Shown here piece after piece: positions 8,850 through 16,018 of a DNA stretch of 18,519 nucleotides. The notes under the pieces are model-generated. The model made no database searches. It saw nothing but the letters and a program-made list of their open reading frames with translations, and was not told the origin of the DNA. Position numbers and translations under genes: made by a program. The DNA comes from JANNFX01 sp031380225 (GTDB lineage: Bacteria > Pseudomonadota > Alphaproteobacteria > Rhizobiales > Hyphomicrobiaceae): the NCBI GenBank assembly GCA_031380225.1, contig JANNFX010000165.1, forward strand, positions 1-18,519, in the 5' to 3' direction. Position 1 is the first letter of the stretch, and each line of letters begins with the position of its first letter.

Positions 8850-9170
8850 TTAGGAGATTAGCAGTGGCGTCTTTTCAACCACGGTCACGCCGGCATCGTC
8901 GATCCAGGTGAATTCTAGCGTTCCTGGACCAGGCACCTTGAAGTGGAATGCGACAAACGGATTGGCCGAAATGCCCGAACCCCAGTCGGCGCCGAACACT
9001 GGCTGGCCTTCGAACGTCACCTTGAAGGTATGAATAATGCTGCGCGGGATCGGCTTGCCCTCGGGATCTTTCCGATTGCCGGTTTCCATGACGTGCTGGA
9101 TCAAGGCTTTAACCTCGATCAAATCGCCGGATTTGATGCTGTCGGGGAGTTTAATGCGCGTTGTACCCAT
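8850..9170 (-). CDS. soxZ: Sulfur-oxidation carrier subunit SoxZ
   Basis: A 106-residue protein from the ATG at 9170; a longer open frame to 9263 is discarded because it runs into soxY. SoxZ features are visible: the opening TRIKLPDSIKSGDLIEVKALIQHVMETG, then GKPIPRSIIHTFKVTFEGQPVF, and ending in a beta strand, LEFTWIDDAGVTVVEKTPL. Its length is normal for the family. SoxZ forms a heterodimer with SoxY in the periplasm, exposing the SoxY carrier arm; it has no signal peptide and is carried out with SoxY in known systems. It contains no cysteine. The start lies 4 bases after the soxY stop, so the two are cotranscribed and probably translationally coupled. Confidence 0.93.
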   Translation of the reverse strand: MGTTRIKLPDSIKSGDLIEVKALIQHVMETGNRKDPEGKPIPRSIIHTFKVTFEGQPVFGADWGSGISANPFVAFHFKVPGPGTLEFTWIDDAGVTVVEKTPLLIS

Positions 9171-9174
9171 TGGA

Positions 9175-9672
9175 TCAATTCCCACAACCGCCAATGGTGA
9201 CTTCGACGTTGCGGAACGCAACCACGAACTTGCCGTCGCCCCGCTCCGCAAGAGCGACCACATCTTGGCTCCGCGCCAGCCGCATCCGCCCTGACACGGC
9301 CGCTTCGCCCGATAGGGGCGAGAAATGAAACGAAGCCACGCGCGGCTGCGGGTTGCCGGTTGAAAGCAGATGCAGGGTTTTGACGCTGTCCTCAGCCGTC
9401 ATCGGACTATCGACCCACAACTTGAAAGGCACCGTGTTGCCGTTTTCTGGAATTTCCGGAAGGTCGAGATGGACGGTGCCGTCCTCAGCCGGCTCGGCCT
9501 CACCAATCAGTGTCCGGTAGGCAAGTTCAAAGGCCGGTGAGCGGCGTCGAATACTGTCATCGCCAGCCAGCACGGGCCAGCGGCCGGAAGCAGCGACAAA
9601 CGCGCTGGCGGCAGCTCCACTAACCACAATGGTCCGGCGCGAAATTACCGTGATTTTTCGGGGAATTGCCAC
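9175..9672 (-). CDS. soxY: Sulfur carrier protein SoxY
   Basis: A 165-residue protein when started at GTG 9672, which has a GGATGG ribosome-binding site; GTG 9705 is an alternative adding 11 residues. The N-terminus carries a twin-arginine-like signal (ISRRTIVVSGAAASAFVAASG), consistent with Tat export of folded SoxYZ. The C-terminus is the SoxY swinging arm with the carrier cysteine in GGCGN; most SoxY proteins end GGCGG, so the final residue differs. The Cys is where thiosulfate- or sulfide-derived sulfur is bound during oxidation. It is followed immediately by soxZ and is divergent from soxS. Confidence 0.92.
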   Translation of the reverse strand: MAIPRKITVISRRTIVVSGAAASAFVAASGRWPVLAGDDSIRRRSPAFELAYRTLIGEAEPAEDGTVHLDLPEIPENGNTVPFKLWVDSPMTAEDSVKTLHLLSTGNPQPRVASFHFSPLSGEAAVSGRMRLARSQDVVALAERGDGKFVVAFRNVEVTIGGCGN

Positions 9673-9850
9673 GATCCATCCAGGAAGTGCGGTGCTTTTC
9701 AACACACTACGGTTCCGTAACTTTCTATGCCGCTAGCATGGGTGTATTGAAGGCTCAAATGAAACTCTGTTCAGATGTGTGCTGGGTTACGGACGAGAGC
9801 GGCGCGGCGGGGCTTATTCAGGCCAACACACAACAAGAAACGGTCCATCG
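9673..9850. promoter_or_regulatory. Divergent soxYZ / soxS control region with candidate operator
   Basis: The 178-bp gap between divergent soxY and soxS must hold both promoters. A short palindrome, TACGG-TT-CCGTA, is at 9708-9719, 36 bases upstream of the soxY GTG. Its right arm with flank (CCGTAAC, 9715-9721) recurs inverted as GTTACGG at 9786-9792. CAACACAC also appears twice (9700-9707 and 9824-9831). Many sox clusters are controlled by an ArsR-family SoxR repressor; that this palindrome is its site is inference, and no regulator gene is in the window. A weak promoter-like TTGAAG lies at 9747-9752. Confidence 0.45.
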
Positions 9851-10258
9851 GTGAGCTTTAGTTTAAATCGCCGCCTCGTTGTAACGGCCCTGGCCGCGCT
9901 CGCGCTTTGTGCAAACGTTAAATCGTTGTCGATGCCGGCCCATGCAGAGCCCGCAGCCCGTGTTCGTGTCATCATGATGGAAGAGCCCGGCTGCCGGTTC
10001 TGTGCCGCCTGGGACCGCGACGTTGGACGCATTTATGCCGCAACGCCAGAAGGTCAGTTCGCGCCGTTGTTACGCGTTCGCCGCGGCGCTGCAGAACTTA
10101 AGGGCTTGACGAAGCCGGCGATCTACACGCCAACGTTCATTGTGATGACCGGCGATAAGGAAGCGGGCCGGATCACTGGATACCCCGGCGAGAGCTATTT
10201 CTGGGAAGAACTCAAAGTCATTCTGACTGACCTCGGCTATGGCGCTTCGAAGCAATAA
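9851..10258 (+). CDS. soxS: SoxS-like periplasmic thioredoxin
   Basis: A 135-residue protein from GTG 9851; the frame extends up to 9779 but this start gives a clean signal peptide (NRRLVVTALAALALC...AHA, cleavage near residue 32). The mature part is thioredoxin-like: redox motif Cys48-Arg-Phe-Cys51 in EEPGCRFCAAWDRDVGRIY, and a cis-proline loop YTPTF (Pro94). The EPGCxxCxxWxxxVGxIY block is characteristic of SoxS, the thioredoxin that reduces and activates SoxY in Paracoccus-type sox systems. It ends 19 bases before fccB, so the two likely form an operon. Its position opposite soxY fits the role. Confidence 0.82.
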   Translation: MSFSLNRRLVVTALAALALCANVKSLSMPAHAEPAARVRVIMMEEPGCRFCAAWDRDVGRIYAATPEGQFAPLLRVRRGAAELKGLTKPAIYTPTFIVMTGDKEAGRITGYPGESYFWEELKVILTDLGYGASKQ

Positions 10259-10277
10259 ACACATCAAGGCGGGACGC

Positions 10278-11582
10278 ATGCCTAACATCAACAGACGACA
10301 GCTCGGACTAAGCGCGGGCGCGCTCGCCGTTGCCGCATTTAGTCCGGCCCGGTTTTCTATCGCGCAAGGAGCGTCGAGCGTTGTGGTGATCGGCGGCGGC
10401 GCTGCAGGCGCGACCGTTGCCGGACAGATCAAGCTGGCCATGCCGGCGGCAACAGTGACGCTGATCGAACCGTTGACGCTTTATACGAGCTGCTTTTATT
10501 CCAACTATTACATCGGCGGTCAGCGCACGATACAAAGCCTGACACATACCTACGAGGGGCTGAAAGCACTCGGCATTAATGTCATTCATGAATTTGCGGC
10601 GTCAATTGATACTGCAAAACGCTCGGTAAAACTTTCCAGTGGCAAGGATCTCTCCTACGACCGGCTGGCAGTCGCTCCTGGCATAGATTTCAAATTCAAC
10701 ACCATCGAAGGCTATTCGCGAGAGCTGGCGGAAAAGTCTGTACCCCACGCCTGGCGCGGCCGTGATCAGAGCAAACTGCTGCATAATCAGCTGCAAAGTA
10801 TGCCTGATGGCGGCGTGGTCGTCATCGCACCACCGAAGCCACCCTACCGCTGCCCACCAGGGCCGTATGAACGGGCCTGCTTTATCGCTAACCTGCTCAA
10901 GGTCTCGCGCCCAAGATCGAAGCTCATTATTCTCGATCCGAAAATGACGTATTCAAAACAGCCGGTGTTCGAGGAGGCCTTCAGTACTCTCTATAAAGGT
11001 ATTGTTGAAGTGCATCTTACGAACGATATCGATGATCAAGCGATTGCCAAGTACGATGCAAAAGCCGGAGAAATCACCACTAAGGCTGGCTTCAAGGTGA
11101 TCGCTGCCGTTGCCAATATCATTCCCGATCAAAAGGCCGGAAGTATTGCCATAGATGCCGGTCTAGCGGACGGCGATTGGTGCCCCGTTCGACCCGAGAA
11201 TTTCACTTCTACCAAAGCAGACAACGTCTACGTTCTCGGCGATTCAGCCATCTCCAACGAAATGCCGAAGTCAGCTTATGCGGCTTCGAGCCAGGCGCGC
11301 GTCGTCGCGGCGCATATCGTCGAAGATCTGTCCGGTAAGCCGCACTCGCCCGGACTCTACCGTAATACGTGCTGGTCGTTTATCGCGCCCGGAAATAGCG
11401 CCAAAATTGGCGCCGATTACGCACCGGGCGTCCAAGCTGGCAAGCCGGCCCTTATTCCAGCCAACAGCTTTGTCTCCAAGCCCGGTGAAAGCGCCGCTGT
11501 CCGCCAGGAAGGCTTCGACGAGAGCGCCGCGTGGTACGACACCCTGACCAACGACATGTTCCAGAAGCCGCTCGTGCGATAG
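10278..11582 (+). CDS. fccB: Sulfide dehydrogenase flavoprotein (FccB / SoxF)
   Basis: A 434-residue protein from ATG 10278. The N-terminus has a Tat-type signal (NRRQLGLSAGALAVAAFS). A Rossmann FAD motif follows (VVVIGGGAAG, ~35-44). Three cysteines fit flavocytochrome c sulfide dehydrogenase: Cys72 in LYTSCFYSNYYIGG, the family's covalent FAD attachment site; Cys192 in PPYRCPPGPYERA; and Cys365 in NTCWSFI, the redox disulfide pair. The C-terminal third is the FCSD flavin-binding domain. The enzyme oxidises sulfide to sulfur or polysulfide in the periplasm and normally passes electrons to a cytochrome c subunit, for which there is no gene nearby. SoxF is the name of its homologue in sox operons. 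Confidence 0.93.
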   Translation: MPNINRRQLGLSAGALAVAAFSPARFSIAQGASSVVVIGGGAAGATVAGQIKLAMPAATVTLIEPLTLYTSCFYSNYYIGGQRTIQSLTHTYEGLKALGINVIHEFAASIDTAKRSVKLSSGKDLSYDRLAVAPGIDFKFNTIEGYSRELAEKSVPHAWRGRDQSKLLHNQLQSMPDGGVVVIAPPKPPYRCPPGPYERACFIANLLKVSRPRSKLIILDPKMTYSKQPVFEEAFSTLYKGIVEVHLTNDIDDQAIAKYDAKAGEITTKAGFKVIAAVANIIPDQKAGSIAIDAGLADGDWCPVRPENFTSTKADNVYVLGDSAISNEMPKSAYAASSQARVVAAHIVEDLSGKPHSPGLYRNTCWSFIAPGNSAKIGADYAPGVQAGKPALIPANSFVSKPGESAAVRQEGFDESAAWYDTLTNDMFQKPLVR

Positions 11583-11713
11583 TAAATAGCACATCCGTAA
11601 CCGCCCTCTTTACAACTGGCCCCCCAGGTCCTAAATCCCTGCCAACGCACGGCGGCTGCACACGTCTCGCACGGCGCTTCTGGTTGAACCCGGTGGCTGG
11701 AGCCAAGCAAGAG
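11583..11713 (+). ncRNA. Possible speF-type RNA leader of the decarboxylase gene
   Basis: The 131 bases before the ornithine decarboxylase start hold CTGG/CCAG (11616-11627) and a TGGC-TGGA-GCCA hairpin (11694-11705) eight bases before the ATG, close enough to affect ribosome binding. It is preceded by TGGTTGAACCCGG. Alphaproteobacteria carry a conserved speF leader RNA in front of this gene family, and the sequence near the start looks similar, but this rests on memory of the motif and was not aligned. Confidence 0.35.
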
Positions 11714-12907
11714 ATGATGGATCGGTTTCCAGATGCAGCAGCATTTGTGGCTGCCAAAAGGCCCGAGCGGCCAGTCATTGCTACACGCCCGCATGCTGTG
11801 GCGCGCGCTGCCCGGTGGTTTGTGAAAAACTTCCCCGGTGATGTCGCTTATGCATACAAAGCAAACTCAAGCGCGTTCTTGATAGGCGCACTCTTTGGCG
11901 CCGGCATCCGCCATTTTGACGTTGCCTCGACACCGGAGGTCGAAGACGCGGTCACCATTCCGGGCGCAACGCTTCATTTCATGCATCCGATCAAATCGCG
12001 GGACACGATCCGGCGCGCGTATCACACACACCATATCCGCTCATTCTCGCTCGATAGCGAAGACGAGTTGGCGAAAATTGTTGAAGAGACGACAGGCAAA
12101 AACGGCCCTGCGAAGGACCTTGTGTTGTTCGTGCGACTGTCGGTGACGCCAGTTAACAGCGCCGTGCCGCTCGAAAAGAAATTTGGCATTGCCGGAGCCA
12201 AGGCTGCAAAGCTTTTGGTCAAAGTCCGTCAAGTGGCCGCTGAACTTGGCATCACGTTCCATGTCGGGTCACAAACCATGACACCTGACGCCTATGTCAA
12301 AGCGCTTGGTGATACGTCTAAGCTCATCGGCAAGGCCGGCGTCGTGGTCGACCGCCTCGATATCGGCGGCGGCTTTCCATCGGCCTATCCAGGCATGGAC
12401 CCAGCGCCATTGTCGTCTTTTATGAAGGCCATCAACGAAGCCGTCGACAAACTCCCGGTCCGCGAAAATGTGCGGCTCATGTGTGAGCCTGGCCGGGCAC
12501 TGGCGGCTGAATCGGAAAGTGTGATTGTCCGTGTCGAGGCGCGCCGCGGCAACGACCTGTTCATCAATGACGGTGGCTATGGTGTGTTATTCGATGCTGC
12601 GCATCTGAATTGGATATTCCCAGCGCGGCTGGTGTCGCGTGTCGCAGCACCCAACGACGTTTTGCAGCCGTTCGCTCTCTGGGGTCCAACCTGCGATTCG
12701 ATCGACTACATGAAGGGTCCCTTCATGTTGCCGGCCTCAGCTCGCGAAGGCGACTATCTCGAAATCACCAACACCGGAGCCTATGGCCGCGCCATCGCTG
12801 GTGACTTTAATGGCTACGGCAAGTACGACGAGATCATGCTCGACGATGAGCCAATGTTATCGATGTACCGGACGGAGACTGCGGCTTCGAAGGCGAGTGC
12901 TGGCTGA
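11714..12907 (+). CDS. Ornithine/lysine decarboxylase, fold type III
   Basis: A 397-residue PLP enzyme of the eukaryotic-type ODC / DAP decarboxylase family. The start is ATG 11714 (or 11717); the longer frame overlaps fccB and is discarded. Visible active-site features are AYAYKAN with the PLP lysine (Lys49), HVGSQ (His183), GGGFP (~218-222), EPGR (~258-261), WGPTCDSID with catalytic Cys327 and Asp328, and TGAYG (Tyr357). The CDSID form of the Cys motif is that of ornithine/lysine decarboxylases, not DAP decarboxylase. It removes CO2 from ornithine to give putrescine, or from lysine to give cadaverine; sequence alone does not fix which. It acts in the cytoplasm. A leader RNA may control it. 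Confidence 0.88.
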   Translation: MMDRFPDAAAFVAAKRPERPVIATRPHAVARAARWFVKNFPGDVAYAYKANSSAFLIGALFGAGIRHFDVASTPEVEDAVTIPGATLHFMHPIKSRDTIRRAYHTHHIRSFSLDSEDELAKIVEETTGKNGPAKDLVLFVRLSVTPVNSAVPLEKKFGIAGAKAAKLLVKVRQVAAELGITFHVGSQTMTPDAYVKALGDTSKLIGKAGVVVDRLDIGGGFPSAYPGMDPAPLSSFMKAINEAVDKLPVRENVRLMCEPGRALAAESESVIVRVEARRGNDLFINDGGYGVLFDAAHLNWIFPARLVSRVAAPNDVLQPFALWGPTCDSIDYMKGPFMLPASAREGDYLEITNTGAYGRAIAGDFNGYGKYDEIMLDDEPMLSMYRTETAASKASAG

Positions 12908-12911
12908 AGCC

Positions 12912-12948
12912 AGAGTCCTTCCGGTTCCATTTGAGCCGGAAGGACTCT
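12912..12948. terminator. Perfect hairpin between convergent decarboxylase and purA genes
   Basis: AGAGTCCTTCCGG and CCGGAAGGACTCT (13 bp, no mismatch) face each other around TTC-CATTT-GAG; with a G-U pair the stem reaches 16 bp and the loop is five bases. It begins 4 bases after the decarboxylase stop and ends 5 before the purA stop, so it would serve both directions. No T-tract follows on either strand, so the termination mode is uncertain. Confidence 0.75.
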
Positions 12949-12953
12949 AGCCC

Positions 12954-14246
12954 TCAATCCTGAAACGGATCACGCATCAGGATGGTGTCGTCGCGCTCAG
13001 GCGACGTTGAAAGCAACGTCACGGGGCATTCGATCAGCTCTTCGATTTGGCGCACGTACTTGACGGCTTGCGCTGGTAAATCGGTCCAGCGCCTTGCGCC
13101 GCGGGTCGATTGTGACCAGCCTTCAAAGGTCTCCCAGACCGGCTCAATGCGCGCCTGCGAATTGCTGCCGGCTGGCAAACGGTTGATGACCTCGCCGTCC
13201 AGCTTATAGCCGGTGCAGACCTTGATTTCCTTGAAGCCATCGAGCACATCGAGCTTGGTCAGTGCAATGCCATCGATCCCTGAAACCTTGGCCACCTGAC
13301 GCAGCAATACCGCGTCAAACCAACCACAACGGCGCTTGCGACCGGTGACCGTGCCAAACTCATGCCCGCGCTGACCAATCAATTCGCCGGTCGCATCTGT
13401 CAACTCAGTTGGGAATGGTCCCGATCCGACGCGCGTCGTGTAGGCTTTAGCAATTCCAAGCACATAGCCAACCGACCGCGGCCCCATGCCTGAGCCGGTC
13501 GCCGCCTGCGCCGCGACTGTATTGGAGGACGTCACATACGGATACGTGCCGTGGTCGATGTCGAGCAGGGCCCCTTGGGCGCCTTCGAATAAGATGCGCT
13601 TGCGGTTCTTTTGAGCTTCCGCCAACAGTTCCCAAGTCACGTCCATAAACTGCAATATCTTGGGCGCAATTCCCGCCAGCTCGGTCATCAGCTTATCTTT
13701 GTCGACCAGCGGCTGATTGAGACCCGCACGCAGCGCATTGTGATGGACCAAAATGCGATCAACCTTACTGCCAAGCGTCGCTAAGTTTTTTAGATCCTGA
13801 ACGCGAATGGCACGGCGGCCGACCTTGTCTTCGTAGGCTGGACCGATGCCGCGGCCAGTGGTGCCAATCTTGCCGGCGCCCGCTGCTTCTTCGCGCATGA
13901 CATCGAGTTCGCGATGGAGCGGCAGAATGAGAGTGGCATTCTCGGCAACACGAAGATTGTCGCGCGTGATGACCACGCCCTGCTGACCAAGGCGCGCGAT
14001 TTCGTCAATCAGCGCCCACGGATCGATGACGACGCCATTGCCGATGACGCCGAGTTTGCCCTCGCGTACCACGCCGGACGGCAGTAACGAAAGTTTGTAG
14101 GTCTTGCCGTCGATGACCAGCGTGTGCCCGGCGTTGTGGCCACCCTGGAACCGCACGACAACGTCGGCGCGCTCCGAAAGCCAGTCAACAATCTTGCCTT
14201 TGCCTTCGTCACCCCATTGGGCGCCGACCACGACCACGTTCGCCAT
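12954..14246 (-). CDS. purA: Adenylosuccinate synthetase
   Basis: A 430-residue protein, the usual PurA length, starting at ATG 14246; the frame stays open upstream to 14564 but those residues match nothing in PurA. GTP-binding loop GAQWGDEGKGK (8-18) includes catalytic Asp13, and His41 lies in FQGGHNAGHT. TGRGIGPAYEDKVGR, GAQGALLDIDHGTYPYVTSSN and GRKRRCGWFD are further family signatures. It joins IMP and aspartate with GTP to make adenylosuccinate, the first committed step to AMP, in the cytoplasm. It is a housekeeping gene, ends against the convergent decarboxylase and has no obvious operon partner here. Confidence 0.97.
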   Translation of the reverse strand: MANVVVVGAQWGDEGKGKIVDWLSERADVVVRFQGGHNAGHTLVIDGKTYKLSLLPSGVVREGKLGVIGNGVVIDPWALIDEIARLGQQGVVITRDNLRVAENATLILPLHRELDVMREEAAGAGKIGTTGRGIGPAYEDKVGRRAIRVQDLKNLATLGSKVDRILVHHNALRAGLNQPLVDKDKLMTELAGIAPKILQFMDVTWELLAEAQKNRKRILFEGAQGALLDIDHGTYPYVTSSNTVAAQAATGSGMGPRSVGYVLGIAKAYTTRVGSGPFPTELTDATGELIGQRGHEFGTVTGRKRRCGWFDAVLLRQVAKVSGIDGIALTKLDVLDGFKEIKVCTGYKLDGEVINRLPAGSNSQARIEPVWETFEGWSQSTRGARRWTDLPAQAVKYVRQIEELIECPVTLLSTSPERDDTILMRDPFQD

Positions 14247-14791
14247 CGTAAAGACCAGTCCTGCATGATTTGGCCCCAGCCGATTGATCAGCCAGGGCCA
14301 GATTATTTGTGCCGAGTCCACGCCCTTATAACCGAGATTCGGGACCGGCAACGGGGGAAAATGCTCAACACTCCGTAGGACCCAGCGGTCTTTACTGCGG
14401 CCCAATGGCCCACACTGGCCGAAATTGCTGGTCAGATCTGTAAAAACAAGACGCCGTCCGGCTGGCATTCTAACGTCGGCCCCGCGGTTACCACGCCCCA
14501 CCGCACCCTCCCACCGCGCGCGCAGCGGCTCCCGCGTAAGCAGGTTCGTTCGTCTCCCCATCAAGTCGATTAGATGTCAATCTATCGATGTTCTGATCGA
14601 AATCTACTCGCGTTAAAACCAGCCAGTGGCAGAGGTGTGAATACGTTCGCTCGCCATGTGAGTGCCAATAGAAAGTGTGGGTAATAAACGTGAGGCTGCA
14701 AAACTGCAATTGGGCGCGGTGCTTTTTCATATTGCAATTTCGATAATATAAGAGTTCGCAGTTTCGTTCTGTCCGGTGCGCCAAACTAACG
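14247..14791. other. 545-bp region with no recognised gene
   Basis: It lies between the purA start and the 3' end of the FAD reductase gene. Open frames here are short or run as extensions of known genes without family similarity, so I call no gene. It must contain the purA promoter. The half nearer the reductase (14570-14790) is more AT-rich, with a short inverted repeat TAGAT/ATCTA near 14572-14585 and GCAATT repeated near 14706 and 14734. No tRNA, riboswitch or mobile element was recognised. Confidence 0.6.
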
Positions 14792-16018
14792 TCAGTTGAG
14801 CATGCCGCGATAGTCGGATAGCCGCGCCGTCGGCAGGCCGACGGTGATAACGCCGATGAGCTTATCGCCCTGCCAGTAACCCATTGCGAGCCCCTTGTCC
14901 GGCTGCCCAAGTTCGGACAACGACCCTTCCAAAAGCGCTGATCTGCCAGCGAGGCTCGGCAGGCCCATTGATTGAATCCGGATCGCAAACTGATCTGACC
15001 AAAAGGTCGGAATAGGATTGAAGATGGATGTGTCCCTTGGGCGGTCCATTAGAGTGGCCGCTAAAGTTGACGCGGCGCGCCGAGCCGTCAGGGCAGGAAT
15101 AGCCCAATGCTCAACCCGGCGGGGCGTGCCGCCGTATCGCGGATTTGGAAAGCGCGCCACATCACCGGCGGCAACAACGCCGGTCGTCCCAGATACACTC
15201 ATGGAATTATCAGTCAGCACGCCATCACTGAGATCGAGGCCGTTGCCTTGCAGCCAATTAGAATTGCACACCGAGCCAACTGCCTCGATGAGAATGTCGG
15301 CTGTAATAGCAGAGCCATCGTCCAGCGCCACAGAGCGAAGTCGCCGGCTGTCCGCGGGATCGCACTCAATGCCTGCGATTGTTCGCCCAAGCCGGAAGCT
15401 GACACCATTCGCCTCGTGATAGGCCTGAATAGCGTGAGACAGTTCGAGCCCAATGGCCCGGCACATTGGCGCTTGCAACGGCTCGATAACAGTGACCTTG
15501 CAGCCGCGCTTTGTTGCCGAGGCTGCGACTTCGCAACCGATAAAACCACCCCCGGCAACGGCGACGTTGGCTCCAGGTACCAACGCTTTCTTGAGACGCA
15601 CCGCATCTTCGATTGTCCGCACCACGTGGCGGCTATTCTCTCCGCCCCGAAACGGCAACCGGCGTGGCGTTAAGCCAGTTGCAATGCCGAGCGTGTCGTA
15701 AGAAACTTGGCGGCCGTCTTGCAGCGTCACGACGCGATTTTTGAGATCGGCGGCAACTGCTGGCGCGCCAAGGTGCCAGTTCACGTCAGCAAGTATGGGT
15801 CTGATGGTGAACGTCAGCTTCGCAAGCGGATCGGCCGCGTTGTCTCCTGCCGTATCAGAATTGAAAAGAACGTCCTTCGACAGCGGCGGACGATTGTAGG
15901 GCATATGGTGCTCGGCGCCGGCAATCGTCACCGGCCCGGTATAGCCCGCGGCCCTCAATTGCTCAGCAAGCCTCAGCCCGCTCAGCGATGCGCCAACGAT
16001 GAGTGCGCCTCCCGCCAC
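14792..16018 (-). CDS. FAD-dependent ferredoxin/rubredoxin reductase, BenD/HcaD-type
   Basis: A 408-residue flavoprotein started at GTG 16018, which has a GGGGA ribosome-binding site and gives the usual short N-terminus (MAGGALIVGAS). FAD-binding motif GASLSGLRLAEQLR (~9-22), the family signature PYNRPPLSK (~40-48), a second Rossmann motif VAGGGFIGCEVAA (~154-166) for NAD(P)H, and AAGDVARFPNP for the FAD. The class passes electrons from NAD(P)H to a ferredoxin or rubredoxin of an oxygenase or P450. No ferredoxin, oxygenase or P450 gene is in the window, so the partner is unknown. It is divergent from gcdH, with which no functional tie is obvious. Confidence 0.85.
   Translation of the reverse strand: MAGGALIVGASLSGLRLAEQLRAAGYTGPVTIAGAEHHMPYNRPPLSKDVLFNSDTAGDNAADPLAKLTFTIRPILADVNWHLGAPAVAADLKNRVVTLQDGRQVSYDTLGIATGLTPRRLPFRGGENSRHVVRTIEDAVRLKKALVPGANVAVAGGGFIGCEVAASATKRGCKVTVIEPLQAPMCRAIGLELSHAIQAYHEANGVSFRLGRTIAGIECDPADSRRLRSVALDDGSAITADILIEAVGSVCNSNWLQGNGLDLSDGVLTDNSMSVSGTTGVVAAGDVARFPNPRYGGTPRRVEHWAIPALTARRAASTLAATLMDRPRDTSIFNPIPTFWSDQFAIRIQSMGLPSLAGRSALLEGSLSELGQPDKGLAMGYWQGDKLIGVITVGLPTARLSDYRGMLN

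Noticed and set aside
8434..8853. 139-residue plus-strand open frame
   Set aside because: It covers the CDGSH gene in antisense, and its translation has no family pattern.
11531..11713. N-terminal extension of the decarboxylase overlapping fccB
   Set aside because: No homology to the family and it overlaps the end of fccB; ATG 11714 gives the usual length.
14247..14564. N-terminal extension of purA by 106 residues
   Set aside because: The extra residues show no family pattern; ATG 14246 gives the standard 430-residue PurA beginning MANVVVVGAQWGDEGKGK.
14488..14988. 166-residue minus-strand open frame
   Set aside because: It overlaps the end of the FAD reductase gene in another frame and has no recognisable motif.
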